Shown: positions 55,163 to 64,000 of the stretch, piece by piece | Position numbering within the stretch: position 1 is the first letter of the stretch | How the letters are laid out: each line of letters starts with the position of its first letter | DNA from: Succinispira mobilis DSM 6222 | GTDB taxonomy: Bacteria > Bacillota > Negativicutes > Acidaminococcales > Succinispiraceae | Reading direction: 5' to 3' | Assembly (NCBI RefSeq): GCF_000384135.1 | Contig: NZ_KB913028.1 | Coordinates: 709,351 to 773,350, forward strand | DNA length: 64,000 bases | The notes under the pieces: model-generated | Database searches by the model: none | Told to the model about the DNA's origin: nothing | What the model saw: only the letters and a program-made list of their open reading frames with translations | Translations under genes and position numbers: made by a program

Positions 55163-56010
55163 ATGAGAGTATTCGCTTTGGCAGTGCTGGTAATCCAGAT
55201 GCATTTTATAAAGCTGGTTTAAAAAGTTCTTGGCAAATGCCAGCATGGTTAGCTGCGCAAGGGTTATCGGCTTATGAATATTCAGCTGGGCGCGGCGTTA
55301 AAATTGGAAAAGATTCAGCACAAAAAATTGCTGAACAAGCGCAAGAACATAATATTGCGCTTAGTATTCACGCGCCTTATTACATTAATCTAGCAACATT
55401 TGATGCAGATAAAATAGCGAATAATGAACGTTATTTAACGGAGAGTTTTCAAGCCGCAGAGTATTTAGGCGCAGATCGAGTTGTTTTTCATGTCGGCAGT
55501 CCCGTAAAATTAGAGCGCAACTTAGCTTTCACGCAAGTGCAAAAGAATTTGTATCAATTTTTGGAAAAATTAGAGACAACAGATGAAAAAATATTTCTTT
55601 GCCCCGAGACAATGGGAAAGAAAAATCAAATTGGTACTTTAGAAGAAATAGTAACGTTGTGTAAATTATCACCGCGGCTTTTACCAACTATTGATTTTGG
55701 ACATTTGCACGCGGCACAAAATGGCGGCTTTGATATTATTGATGATTATCTCAAAACTTTTGAGTATCTTGCTCAAAAGTTGGGAGAAGCTATATTATAT
55801 AAGTTTCATGTGCACTTTAGCAAAATAGAATTTACTAAAGCGGGTGAAAAGAAGCATTGGACTTTTGCAGATTCCTATGGACCTCCTTTTGAACCTTTTA
55901 TGCAAGCTTTAGCAAAAACAGGCTATAAACCGAGGATTATTTGTGAATCTAATGGGACGCAAGCGCAAGATGCTAAAGAAATGTTTGAGTACTATAAGAA
56001 ATTAAACTGA
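55159..56010 (+). CDS. TIM-barrel protein, AP endonuclease 2 (Nfo)-like
   Basis: 283 aa from a TTG overlapping the trmL stop. Endonuclease IV-like residues are SIHAPYYINLA, VVFHVGSPVK, LCPETMGKKNQIGT, PTIDFGHLHAAQNG and YKFHVHFSKIEFT. These carry the His/Glu/Asp metal ligands of the fold, so it may be an AP endonuclease or related isomerase. It lacks some Nfo signatures, and I leave the gene symbol empty. Confidence 0.8.
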   Translation: MNESIRFGSAGNPDAFYKAGLKSSWQMPAWLAAQGLSAYEYSAGRGVKIGKDSAQKIAEQAQEHNIALSIHAPYYINLATFDADKIANNERYLTESFQAAEYLGADRVVFHVGSPVKLERNLAFTQVQKNLYQFLEKLETTDEKIFLCPETMGKKNQIGTLEEIVTLCKLSPRLLPTIDFGHLHAAQNGGFDIIDDYLKTFEYLAQKLGEAILYKFHVHFSKIEFTKAGEKKHWTFADSYGPPFEPFMQALAKTGYKPRIICESNGTQAQDAKEMFEYYKKLN

Positions 56011-56048
56011 AAATTAAACGATAATAATTTAGAAAAGGATGTGTTTGA

Positions 56049-56390
56049 ATGAGTGTTTATGATAAAGCTCATGATTTGGCTAAAGCTTTGCAAGGCAGTG
56101 ATGAATATCGTCGATTAAGTGAATTACAAGGCCCACTATTGCAAAATAACGAGGCTCATACAATGGTAAATGATTTCTTGAAAAAACAGGCAGAAGTACA
56201 ATTGGAAATGATGCAAGGCAAACAGGATTCTAGCAAAATGCAACAGTTGCAAAAGATGTATGAATTATTAGCAATTAATCCACAAGCAGGGGCTTATATC
56301 CAAACTTATATGCGTTTTCAATTGATGATGCAGGATGTGAGCAAAATTATTACAGAAAGTGTTCAAGATGTAGCAGGTGGGATAAAATAA
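56049..56390 (+). CDS. ylbF: YlbF/YmcA family regulator
   Basis: 113-aa helical protein. The pattern VYDKAHDLAKALQGSDEYRR and FLKKQAEVQLEMMQGKQ (approx.) is typical of the YlbF family, which in Bacillus forms the Y-complex affecting RNase Y and competence/sporulation. Its stop shares a base with the murB start (TAATG). Confidence 0.85.
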   Translation: MSVYDKAHDLAKALQGSDEYRRLSELQGPLLQNNEAHTMVNDFLKKQAEVQLEMMQGKQDSSKMQQLQKMYELLAINPQAGAYIQTYMRFQLMMQDVSKIITESVQDVAGGIK

Positions 56391-57304
56391 TGTCGAGTAC
56401 TTTATTTTTAGAGTTTACACGGTCGAAAAATTTTGAAAGCAAGGTTTTAAAAAATACATTATTGAAAGAATATACGACATTCAAAATTGGCGGTCCGGCA
56501 GATGTCGTATTCATTCCCGAAAATCTTCAAGAATTACAACTAGCGATAAAATTTATCTATGAACATAAAATTCCTGTAACCATCTTTGGTTGCGGCTCTA
56601 ATATTTTAGTTAGCGATAAAGGTATTAGAGGTGTCGTAATTATCATGACTGAGAAGTTTAGTAAAGTTGATATTGTAGGCGACATTATAAGCGCTCAGGC
56701 TGGAATTAGTGTCACGGATTTAAGTAAATTAGTAGTGGAAAATGGTTTCGCGGGCATGGAATTTGCCGTAGGAATTCCTGGTAGTGTTGGTGGAGCTGTT
56801 TTTATGAATGCTGGGGCTTATGGTGGTGAGTTTGCCAATATTGTTCATAAAGTTATTACCGTTAATTCTTTAGGGGAGCTTTGTGAATATCGACCAGAAC
56901 AGCTTCAATTTGGTTATCGGCATAGTGTTTTTCAAGAAAATAGAGAATTGATTTTACAAGTTGAATTTAAACTTGCAACTGGTGATAAAGAACAGCTAAG
57001 GCAAATTGTTGAAGAGTTAACACAAAAACGTAGTAGCAAGCAGCCTTTAGAAATGCCTAGTGCAGGTAGTGTTTTTAAAAGACCAGTTGGAAATTATGCA
57101 GGAACTTTAATTGAACAAGCGGGCTTAAAAGGTAAATGTATTGGCGGTGCACAGGTTTCTGAAAAACACGCAGGCTTTATTGTCAATAAAGGTGATGCCA
57201 CGGCTAAAGATGTCTTAGATTTAATAGAATATATTCGAGAAATTGTCTGGGACAAATTTGCGGTGCGATTAGAATCGGAAGTAAGGTTTATTGGTGAAGC
57301 ATAA
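56390..57304 (+). CDS. murB: UDP-N-acetylenolpyruvoylglucosamine reductase
   Basis: FAD/NADPH enzyme giving UDP-MurNAc for peptidoglycan. 304 aa, with TTFKIGGPADVVFIPE, TIFGCGSNILVSDKGIRGVV, AVGIPGSVGGAVFMNAGAYG, GYRHSVFQE, MPSAGSVFKRP and IEQAGLKGKCIGGAQVSEKH. These are the type IIa signatures. It is coupled to ylbF. Confidence 0.95.
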   Translation: MSSTLFLEFTRSKNFESKVLKNTLLKEYTTFKIGGPADVVFIPENLQELQLAIKFIYEHKIPVTIFGCGSNILVSDKGIRGVVIIMTEKFSKVDIVGDIISAQAGISVTDLSKLVVENGFAGMEFAVGIPGSVGGAVFMNAGAYGGEFANIVHKVITVNSLGELCEYRPEQLQFGYRHSVFQENRELILQVEFKLATGDKEQLRQIVEELTQKRSSKQPLEMPSAGSVFKRPVGNYAGTLIEQAGLKGKCIGGAQVSEKHAGFIVNKGDATAKDVLDLIEYIREIVWDKFAVRLESEVRFIGEA

Positions 57305-57327
57305 AATAAAGTGCTAATAGGCCTTAT

Positions 57328-57382
57328 AAAACATGTTGTAGTGTGTGGAAATTTTCTACGAGCCACAACATGTTTTTTTTGT
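57328..57382 (+). terminator. terminator after murB
   Basis: 12-bp arms AAAACATGTTGT / ACAACATGTTTT and a run of eight T. Confidence 0.88.
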
Positions 57383-57516
57383 TGTAATTTAGCAGTATTT
57401 TTTTAGTTAATTAATCCAGCTCAATGGCTAAATATTTAAAAATATGTTATAATATTAAGCAAATAATCTAAAAATATTAGTAGAAATGGTAAAATAAACA
57501 ATAAGAAGGTGTAGAT

Positions 57517-59124
57517 ATGAAAATAACATTTTTAGGTGCTGCACGTACAGTTACAGGTTCATGCTTTTTGCTAGAGACAGAAAAAACTAAGATAATAATT
57601 GATTGTGGGATGTTTCAAGGCTCGAAAAATATAACAGAATTAAATCGACGTGAATTTATGTTCCAGCCGAGTGAATTAACAGCTGTGATTTTAACTCACG
57701 CCCATATAGATCATAGTGGTTTAATACCTAAATTAATTAAAAATGGCTATAATGGCAAAGTGTTTTGTACTAAGGTTACAAAAGAACTTTGTGGAATTTT
57801 ATTGCCGGATAGTGCGCATATTCAAGAGTCAGATGCGGAAATTGCCATGCGAAAAAATAAGCGTTCCGGCAAAGAAACACCACAGCCGCTATATACTATA
57901 GATGATGCCTATACAGCTTTAAAATATTTCCAAGAAGTCCCTTTGTATGACAAAATAAAAATTAGTGAAGATGTTGCGGTGCGTTATCGTTCGGCTGGAC
58001 ACATTATGGGGGCAGCGATGGTTGAAGTTTATGTTAAAGAGGCTGATAAAGAGATTAAACTCCTATTCTCTGGGGACTTAGGACAGCCGAAACAGCCGAT
58101 CGTGCGCGAACCAGATGAAATTCGTAATACGGATTATTTGATAGTCGAGTCGACTTATGGGGACCGGGAGCATTTTGAATATGATAAGGAAGCTGAACTG
58201 GCTAAAATCATCAATGAAACATATGCGCGGGGGGGCAATCTAATAATCCCAGCTTTTGCGGTAGGCAGGACACAAACTTTATTATATTATTTTCAAAAAC
58301 TCATCCAAGAAAATAAGATTCCGGAAATGCCGATTATTATTGATAGCCCTTTGGCAATCAAGGCTACGGATATAATTTTACGCAATCCGCAAGAATTTGA
58401 TGAAGAAGCCTGTGATATTTATCGCAATCAAAATCAAAAACTGATTAATATTAAAACGTTAAGATTTGTTGAAACAAGTGAAGAATCGAAAGCTTTAAAT
58501 AGTTTAGACACGCCGGCGATTATTATTTCGGCTAGTGGCATGGCAGATGCCGGTAGAATTTTACATCACTTGAAACACAATTTATGGCGGCCAGAGTGTA
58601 GTGTTTTATTTGCTGGATTCCAAGCTCGGGGTAGTTTGGGACGCTTGATTTTAGATGGTGCCAAAGTAGTTAAAATCATGGGGGAAAGAATCAGCGTAAA
58701 GGCTAAAATATATAATTTGCGTGGTTTTTCGGCACATGCTGATCGAGAACAAATTTTTGAATGGTTAGAAGGATTGGAATGTCGCCCGAGTGGTGTTTTT
58801 GTTGTACATGGCGAGTCAGATGTAGCAGATGTATTTGCTAATGATTTGCGTAAAGTTCTGGGGGCCGCTACTTATGTGCCACAATATGGTGATATAGCCT
58901 TAATTGATGGCTACAATTGGAAAATTAAGGAATCAGAAATCATTACTAAAGTACCGGCTATTCAAGAATTGCGCCAAGAATTACGGGGGATGGAAAAAAA
59001 TTATTATGAATACAGAATGCGCTTAGAACAGTTGTTAAACCGCGATGAGAGCAAATTGAAAGAAATAAGACGGCGTTTGCAAAAAATAAATAAATATATG
59101 GAAGAAAATCTTAACGGTTTGTAA
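57517..59124 (+). CDS. beta-CASP metallo-beta-lactamase RNA hydrolase
   Basis: 535 aa. The metallo-beta-lactamase motif LTHAHIDHSGLIP is followed by GHIMGAAMVEV, FSGDLGQ, a beta-CASP domain (VESTYGDREHFEYD, IIPAFAVGRTQTLLYYF) and ISASGMADAGRILHHL, then LRGFSAHADREQ and FVVHGES. This resembles YSH1/CPSF-73-type nucleases and the bacterial KH-less group (YhfI/ RNase-like). It is likely an RNA endo/exonuclease, distinct from RNase J. The Lys-rich coiled-coil C-terminus is unusual. Confidence 0.85.
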   Translation: MKITFLGAARTVTGSCFLLETEKTKIIIDCGMFQGSKNITELNRREFMFQPSELTAVILTHAHIDHSGLIPKLIKNGYNGKVFCTKVTKELCGILLPDSAHIQESDAEIAMRKNKRSGKETPQPLYTIDDAYTALKYFQEVPLYDKIKISEDVAVRYRSAGHIMGAAMVEVYVKEADKEIKLLFSGDLGQPKQPIVREPDEIRNTDYLIVESTYGDREHFEYDKEAELAKIINETYARGGNLIIPAFAVGRTQTLLYYFQKLIQENKIPEMPIIIDSPLAIKATDIILRNPQEFDEEACDIYRNQNQKLINIKTLRFVETSEESKALNSLDTPAIIISASGMADAGRILHHLKHNLWRPECSVLFAGFQARGSLGRLILDGAKVVKIMGERISVKAKIYNLRGFSAHADREQIFEWLEGLECRPSGVFVVHGESDVADVFANDLRKVLGAATYVPQYGDIALIDGYNWKIKESEIITKVPAIQELRQELRGMEKNYYEYRMRLEQLLNRDESKLKEIRRRLQKINKYMEENLNGL

Positions 59125-59133
59125 ATATTTCTT

Positions 59134-59162
59134 TTGACATATGGAATATTAGAATATATAAT
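59134..59162 (+). promoter_or_regulatory. consensus sigma-A promoter of typA
   Basis: TTGACA (59134-59139), 17-nt spacer, TATAAT (59157-59162): 12/12 bases match. Transcription would begin near 59169. Confidence 0.9.
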
Positions 59163-59184
59163 ATATGAACGTGAATGTATCTAG

Positions 59185-59224
59185 AAAAGGATGCACTATT
59201 TGGTGGCGTCCTTTTCTTTTGTTT
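59185..59224 (+). promoter_or_regulatory. typA leader hairpin, terminator-like
   Basis: Arms AAAAGGATGC / GCGTCCTTTT (one G:T) followed by CTTTTGTTT, located after the promoter and before the typA Shine-Dalgarno sequence AGGAGG (59230-59235). This suggests transcription attenuation or a leader thermosensor, though it could simply be a shared terminator of the upstream gene. Confidence 0.55.
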
Positions 59225-59245
59225 AACTTAGGAGGAGAAATTTTA

Positions 59246-61048
59246 ATGCAAAGAACAGACCTACGTAATATCGCTATAATCGCTCATGTTGACCACGGTA
59301 AGACCACTTTAGTAGATGCAATGTTAAGACAGAGCGGGGTTTTTCGTGCTAATGAAAACGTTGCGGAAAGAGTTATGGATTCTAATGATTTGGAGCGTGA
59401 AAGAGGTATTACGATTTTAGCTAAGAATACTTCAGTTATGTATAACGATGTTAAAATAAACATCTTAGACACTCCAGGTCATGCTGATTTTGGTGGTGAA
59501 GTTGAGCGTGTCTTAAATATGGTTGACGGGGTCGTGTTGTTAGTTGACGCCTTTGAAGGACCAATGCCGCAAACGAAGTATGTGTTGCGCAAAGCTTTAG
59601 AACAAAAGTTAAAACCAATAGTTGTTGTAAATAAAATTGATCGCCCAGATCAACGGGTGGAAGAAGTAGTTGATGAAGTTTTAGATTTGTTTATTGAGTT
59701 AGGTGCAAATGAGGAGCAAATTGAATTTCCAGTAGTTTATGCTTCAGCACGTAGCGGGATTGCTAAATTAAAAATGGAAGATGAAAGTACAGATATCAGT
59801 CCATTGTTTAAAGTTATTTTAGAACATATGCCTGCACCTCAAGGTGATGAAGAGGCACCACTGCAAATTATGGTTAATAATTTGGATTATGATGATTATG
59901 TAGGTAGAATTGTAATTGGTAGAATAATTAGAGGTACAATTAGTACTGGACAACAAGTAGCTGTAGTAGGCGAAGAACGCGAATATAAAACTAAAATTGG
60001 GAGATTATATACTTACCAAGGGTTAAAACGTGCAGAAACAGCTAACGCCAAATATGGTGAGATTGTTGCTTTAATTGGCTTATCAGACGTAAATATTGGC
60101 GATACTATTACACATCCGGATTTTCCCGAAGCTTTAGTCGGCACAAAAATTGATGAACCAACACTGTCAATGATTTTCAGTGTAAACAATAGTCCTTTTG
60201 CAGGCCGAGAAGGAGAATTTATTACCAGCAGACACTTACGCGATCGCTTATTTAAAGAAGTGAAAACTAATGTAAGTATGCGGTTAGAAGAAACTGAAAG
60301 TCCAGATTCCTTTATTGTTTCTGGTCGAGGCGAGTTACACTTATCGATTTTGATTGAGACTATGCGTCGTGAAGGTTATGAGCTACAAGTTGGTAAGCCA
60401 AAAGTAATTATGCATGACATCGATGGTGTTAAAAACGAACCAATGGAATATTTAACAATTGATGTACCACAAGAATTTATGGGTTCAGTTATGGAAGGGC
60501 TAGGCCTAAGAAGGGCTGAACTAGTTAATATGACAGAATTTGCAGGTTACTTAAGGATGGAATTTGTGGTTCCAGCAAGAGGCTTGATTGGTTTTAGAAA
60601 TCAATTTTTGACAGATACGAAGGGTAACGGAACTATGCATCATGTATTCCATGGTTACGCTCCTTATAAAGGGGATATACCTGGTAGAACTCGTGGCGCC
60701 TTAGTTGCTTTTGAAAATGGCGAAACAACGCCTTATGGAATTAGTAATGTGCAAGAACGGGGCGTGGTGTTTGTATCTCCAGTTCAAGCTATTTACGAAG
60801 GACAAATTATTGGCGAAAATAGTCGCGAACAGGATATGGACGTAAATCCATGTAAAAAGAAGCATGTAACTAATATGCGTTCTAGTAGCGCAGATGATGC
60901 TGTAAGACTAGTGCCACCAAGACTACATTCTTTAGAGCAGGCCTTAGAGCATATTAATGAAGATGAACTAGTAGAAGTAACACCTAAAAGCATTAGAATG
61001 CGGAAAAAGATTCTTGATCGCGTACAAAGAAGTCGGATGCGTAAATAA
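59246..61048 (+). CDS. typA: translational GTPase TypA/BipA
   Basis: 600-aa ribosome-associated GTPase involved in stress and low-temperature 50S assembly. G motifs are [30 protein letters not shown] and NKIDRP; EF-G-like domains follow, and the C-terminal domain has [24 protein letters not shown] 59246 is favoured (AGGAGG 10 nt upstream) over an in-frame ATG at 59165 that overlaps the promoter. Confidence 0.96.
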   Translation: MQRTDLRNIAIIAHVDHGKTTLVDAMLRQSGVFRANENVAERVMDSNDLERERGITILAKNTSVMYNDVKINILDTPGHADFGGEVERVLNMVDGVVLLVDAFEGPMPQTKYVLRKALEQKLKPIVVVNKIDRPDQRVEEVVDEVLDLFIELGANEEQIEFPVVYASARSGIAKLKMEDESTDISPLFKVILEHMPAPQGDEEAPLQIMVNNLDYDDYVGRIVIGRIIRGTISTGQQVAVVGEEREYKTKIGRLYTYQGLKRAETANAKYGEIVALIGLSDVNIGDTITHPDFPEALVGTKIDEPTLSMIFSVNNSPFAGREGEFITSRHLRDRLFKEVKTNVSMRLEETESPDSFIVSGRGELHLSILIETMRREGYELQVGKPKVIMHDIDGVKNEPMEYLTIDVPQEFMGSVMEGLGLRRAELVNMTEFAGYLRMEFVVPARGLIGFRNQFLTDTKGNGTMHHVFHGYAPYKGDIPGRTRGALVAFENGETTPYGISNVQERGVVFVSPVQAIYEGQIIGENSREQDMDVNPCKKKHVTNMRSSSADDAVRLVPPRLHSLEQALEHINEDELVEVTPKSIRMRKKILDRVQRSRMRK

Positions 61049-61067
61049 ATGTGCCAATGGTCCTGCC

Positions 61068-61096
61068 TTGCTGGGAACTAAAAAAATTGATATAAT
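61068..61096 (+). promoter_or_regulatory. promoter of sepF
   Basis: TTGCTG (61068-61073), 17-nt spacer, TATAAT (61091-61096), 45 nt before the start codon. Confidence 0.65.
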
Positions 61097-61140
61097 AATG
61101 TTAATATTATGTGGATAAACCTTTAGAAGGGGGTCTTAAT

Positions 61141-61545
61141 GTGTTAGCTGAAATGGTATCAGCGGTGAAAAGCAAGTTTTTGACTGAGGAACATGATGAA
61201 TTCGAGCAAGAAGATTTTCCAGAAATAATAAAAGAAGAAATTATTAAACCAACCCCCAAGGTTAGCAAGTTAGCAATTTTAACTGTTTGCCCAAGTGGTT
61301 TTGAAGAAGCAAAAGCTTTAGTTAAAGAGTTGGTTCAAGGAAAAGCGCTGTTGTTTTCTTTTAGTAAACTGAATAATGAAGACAAACAACGTACGTTTGA
61401 TTTTCTAAATGGGGTGGCTTATGTAATAAACGCCAATGTGGAAAAGGTTACAAGAGAAACGATCCTTTATTCACCAGCGAATGCTAAGGTTGAACGTTTG
61501 ACTAAGTTAAGCAGTTTAGAGAAAAAAGGTTTTCAAATAATTTAG
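61141..61545 (+). CDS. sepF: cell division protein SepF
   Basis: 134 aa. FtsZ-binding membrane-anchor protein. The core VSKLAILTVCPSGFEEAKAL, FSFSKLNNEDKQRTFDFLNG and YVINANVEKVTRETILYSP is diagnostic. An acidic linker separates it from the N-terminal amphipathic helix (MLAEMVSAVKSKFL). The GTG at 61141 follows AAGGGGG; the earlier in-frame GTG at 61111 would add an unlikely segment. Confidence 0.92.
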   Translation: MLAEMVSAVKSKFLTEEHDEFEQEDFPEIIKEEIIKPTPKVSKLAILTVCPSGFEEAKALVKELVQGKALLFSFSKLNNEDKQRTFDFLNGVAYVINANVEKVTRETILYSPANAKVERLTKLSSLEKKGFQII

Positions 61546-61553
61546 ATAAGAAT

Positions 61554-61588
61554 AAAATAACCTATTGAAAGATAGGTTATTTTTATTT
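61554..61588 (+). terminator. terminator after sepF
   Basis: Stem AAAATAACCTAT / ATAGGTTATTTT and a T-rich tail. The next 230 nt to nhaD hold an 11-nt tandem repeat (ATAGTTATTAG twice, 61726-61748) and a hairpin TTGGT / ACCAA, but no recognised gene. Confidence 0.8.
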
Positions 61589-61824
61589 TATAATTAAAAG
61601 GATTTTCTAATTGTTTATAGAATATATAAAGTAATGGTATTGGCTATGTGCAGAAAAATTCAGAGGAAGATTAGAAAGAAGGTGACGATGTACTTAAAAG
61701 CAGTTTAAAAGTATCAAAATTAATGGATAGTTATTAGATAGTTATTAGACTTTCTAGTTTTTGCTGTCTCATAGGAAATTGGTTTCTGGTTTTATACCAA
61801 GGACGGTGTGGGAGGAATGCTGAA

Positions 61825-63408
61825 ATGAAAAATAGGGTTTACAAGTTATTTAGTTTAGGTGGAAGCTGGGCAGTTCTAGCTTTGTTGGTGATAGTATTTT
61901 TTACTCCAAATAATGTTGAAGCTGCGGCAGAAACACATTCTTCATTTGTATTTCCTTTGTGGAGTGTAATACCTTTTGTAGGTATGCTATTGTCTATTGC
62001 GGTATGTCCGCTAGTAAATGCTCATTGGTGGGAAGAAAATATGGGCAAGGTTAGTTTGTTTTGGGCCGCTCTATTTACAATTCCTTCAGGGATCTTTTGG
62101 GGATTTGGTCAAGCTGCATACGAATTTATACATATTATGTTAGTTGATTACGTGCCGTTTTTAACCCTAGTTGCGGGCTTGTTTGTTGTGGCAGGTGGAA
62201 TTAATGTTAGTGGACGTTTACCAAATACACCACTTTCTAATACAATAATGTTATTTATTGGCACTTTTTTAGCTAGTATTGTTGGAACTACGGGAGCTAC
62301 AATGCTGGTTATTAGACCACTAATTAATGCTAATAGTGATAGACGTATGAAAATGCATACAATAATTTTCTTGATTTTCCTAGTAAGTAATATTGGCGGG
62401 GCCTTGACACCAGTCGGCGATCCTCCGCTATTTTTAGGGTTTTTACATGGGGTGCCTTTTTTTTGGACGTTAAAATTAATTGGCCCATGGTTAGTCAATA
62501 TTTTCTTGCTGTTGACAGTATATTTTGCTTTAGATGCATTTTTTTATACACGACATAAATTACATATTAGTGAAGAAAGAGTTGCGGGTAGTGTAACTGG
62601 CCCAGCAAAATGGAATGAAATTACAGCTAAAGAACAAGTAGCGGAAATTTTTAGTGTACATGTACATAATGACGAGATGCATGGCGAAAAAACTATTCCC
62701 AAAATAAAAATTCTTGGACTACATAACTTGATTTTTTTAGCGGGCATTTTAGCAGCAGTTATTTTAAGTGGTACGCTGGCACATCATCCAATGTTTTATG
62801 ATACTGCCAATAGTTGCTTAAAAGGTATAACTGTTATGCAGCATGCGGGACATGATTTTAATATAGCTTATATAAATATCGCAAGAGATGTAACAATTTT
62901 ATTGATGGCATTGTGTTCTTTAAAGTTTACGTCGAAAGAAATTAGAACAAATAATAAATTTACTTGGATGCCAGTACAAGAGGTAGGCTTACTATTTGCC
63001 GGCATTTTCGCCACTATAGTTCCAGCTTTGCAAATTTTGCAAGTACGTGGTAATGAGCTTGGTGTTAATACTCCGGTAGAGTTTTTTTGGGCAACTGGAA
63101 TACTTTCGAGTTTTCTTGATAATGCTCCTACTTATTTGGTGTTTACGAGTATGGCTGGGCAAATGGGTGCCACAACGGGTGTTATTACTGACTTGGGCAT
63201 ACTCAATGAACAGGTTTTAATGGCCATCTCCTGTGGAGCGGTGTTCATGGGTGCGAATACTTATATAGGCAATGCGCCTAATTTTATGACAAAGTCAATT
63301 GCTGAAGAAAATGGGATAAGGATGCCAAGCTTCTTTGGTTATATGCTTTGGTCGGGTGCGATTTTAATTCCGTTGTTTTTATTAAATACAGTATTGTTTT
63401 TCCGGTAG
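61825..63408 (+). CDS. nhaD: sodium:proton antiporter, NhaD/UIT family
   Basis: 527-aa polytopic protein with an N-terminal signal-like helix. The motif block SNIGGALTPVGDPPLFLGFL and the C-terminal GANTYIGNAPNFMTKSIAEENGI belong to the arsenite/NhaD-like (ion transporter) superfamily; conserved SFLDNAPTYLVF matches NhaD. It probably exports Na+ for protons; a dicarboxylate role is possible in the superfamily. GGGAGG lies 9 nt before the ATG. Confidence 0.82.
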   Translation: MKNRVYKLFSLGGSWAVLALLVIVFFTPNNVEAAAETHSSFVFPLWSVIPFVGMLLSIAVCPLVNAHWWEENMGKVSLFWAALFTIPSGIFWGFGQAAYEFIHIMLVDYVPFLTLVAGLFVVAGGINVSGRLPNTPLSNTIMLFIGTFLASIVGTTGATMLVIRPLINANSDRRMKMHTIIFLIFLVSNIGGALTPVGDPPLFLGFLHGVPFFWTLKLIGPWLVNIFLLLTVYFALDAFFYTRHKLHISEERVAGSVTGPAKWNEITAKEQVAEIFSVHVHNDEMHGEKTIPKIKILGLHNLIFLAGILAAVILSGTLAHHPMFYDTANSCLKGITVMQHAGHDFNIAYINIARDVTILLMALCSLKFTSKEIRTNNKFTWMPVQEVGLLFAGIFATIVPALQILQVRGNELGVNTPVEFFWATGILSSFLDNAPTYLVFTSMAGQMGATTGVITDLGILNEQVLMAISCGAVFMGANTYIGNAPNFMTKSIAEENGIRMPSFFGYMLWSGAILIPLFLLNTVLFFR

Positions 63409-63463
63409 TTTTGTATAAAAAAGCTATTAATATTAAAGGAAATTTGCTATAATAAAGGTTGCG

Positions 63464-63495
63464 AAGAGGCAGAAAGTATCTTCTGCCTCTTTAAA
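63464..63495 (+). terminator. terminator after nhaD
   Basis: Stem AAGAGGCAGAA / TTCTGCCTCTT with TTAAATTT; just upstream lies TATAAT at 63448-63453, with no convincing -35. Confidence 0.75.
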
Positions 63496-63525
63496 TTTAT
63501 AAAAACTAGTATAGGAGGTTGTAAT

Positions 63526-64000
63526 TTGGAAATTTATCGGGAAGTATCCAGAGAAGATTCGGAAAGAAACTTTTATCGCTATGGCGCTCTATTAGTAATA
63601 TTAGCATTATTTGCCTGGGAAGCCTATCAGTCTAGTTTAGGGAAGATTAGTTTATTAGGCTGGTCTTATGCAACAATATTTTTAGGCTTATGGGTCTGGC
63701 GCTGTATATTTACATACACATATATACTTACAGATACAGAATTTATTGTATTAAGCCATGGATTAGGATTTACGCGTAAATATGTGAACAAATTAGAGCT
63801 TACAGAAAGTTATACTAATAAATATGTAAAAAGCTTTTTTAAGAAAACGAAGTTGCGACATTATATTCATCGCTATTCTTCAGTGGACGACGAAACAATG
63901 CGTTTGATTGTATTTAATGAAAATGGCTCGTTAAGAGGAGTTTTGTTTAAAGTAAGTGATAGATTTATCAAAGAATTGAGAAAAAAAATGCCTGAGAAAT
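63526..64000 (+). CDS. hypothetical membrane protein, 3' end outside window
   Basis: 158 codons from a TTG 7 nt after AGGAGG. The N-terminus (MEIYREVSREDSERNFYRYG) is followed by two membrane segments (ALLVILALFAWEAY, WSYATIFLGLWVWRCIF) and a likely PH-like beta region (YILTDTEFIVLSHGLGFTRK). No family is identified. The length of the remainder is unknown. Confidence 0.75.
   Translation, partial: MEIYREVSREDSERNFYRYGALLVILALFAWEAYQSSLGKISLLGWSYATIFLGLWVWRCIFTYTYILTDTEFIVLSHGLGFTRKYVNKLELTESYTNKYVKSFFKKTKLRHYIHRYSSVDDETMRLIVFNENGSLRGVLFKVSDRFIKELRKKMPEK

Noticed and set aside
61726-61748. Tandem 11-nt repeat as a CRISPR or satellite
   Set aside because: Only two copies, no spacers and no cas genes in the window.

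Overview
The window is about 64 kb of low-GC chromosomal DNA from an anaerobic member of the Bacillota. SepF, YlbF, Asp23/Gls24, DUF896, the DUF5693-CsaB pair, PyrR attenuation and Shine-Dalgarno-rich starts, including many GTG and TTG starts, point that way. My best guess is a Negativicutes (Acidaminococcaceae/Selenomonadales-like) organism. This is inference; no species marker was searched. Anaerobic life is suggested by citrate lyase, a class I hybrid-cluster protein, superoxide reductase and a bacteriohemerythrin output domain.

Layout. 1-2990: the 3' part of an rRNA operon (23S, 5S) and tRNA-Asn. 3.1-9.9 kb: NAD synthetase, the TrkA/TrkH potassium system, a SIMPL protein and an M20 amidohydrolase. 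10-12.5 kb: a cobalt ECF transporter (cbiM with a PDGLE tail, cbiQ, cbiO), facing a secreted lipase on the other strand. 14-17.9 kb: an Asp23 protein, a tandem glycine riboswitch driving an alanine/glycine:Na+ symporter, and guaA. 18.0-19.9 kb: a complete group IIC intron inserted just after the guaA terminator. 20-21.1 kb: a small AT-rich accessory operon, a phospholipase-D-type nuclease with a DpnI-like winged helix followed by a DpnD-like small protein. 21.1-28 kb: a QueG-like Fe-S protein, a diguanylate cyclase with a damaged 5' end, a nucleoside kinase, an aminotransferase and superoxide reductase. 28-37 kb: a PyrR-attenuated uracil permease, hpf behind a sigma-H-like promoter, secA, prfB with its programmed frameshift, DUF5693 and csaB. 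37-44 kb: a GGDEF protein, thiT and argCJBD. 44-51.5 kb: a cobalamin riboswitch with an exported CbiK, citDEF with DUF896, hcp, RNase H and citG. 51.6-64 kb: mostly housekeeping genes (UPF0173, a Na+ symporter, GH73, trmL, a TIM-barrel AP-endonuclease-like protein, ylbF, murB, a beta-CASP hydrolase, typA, sepF), a NhaD-type antiporter and a gene cut by the window end.

How the genes work together. Cobalt uptake (cbiMQO) and cobaltochelatase (cbiK, under a cobalamin riboswitch) serve corrinoid metabolism. citD, citE, citF and citG make and activate citrate lyase for citrate fermentation. Several transporters here are probably Na+-coupled (AlsT, SSS, NhaD). argCJBD carries glutamate to N-acetylornithine and, through ArgJ, to ornithine. 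RNA-level control is unusually dense: glycine, cobalamin and PyrR elements, the RF2 frameshift and a possible typA leader attenuator.

The strongest candidate for something undescribed is the PLD nuclease/winged-helix plus DpnD-like pair at 20.0-21.1 kb. Its promoter carries a perfect inverted repeat in the -35/-10 spacer, and it sits next to the mobile intron.
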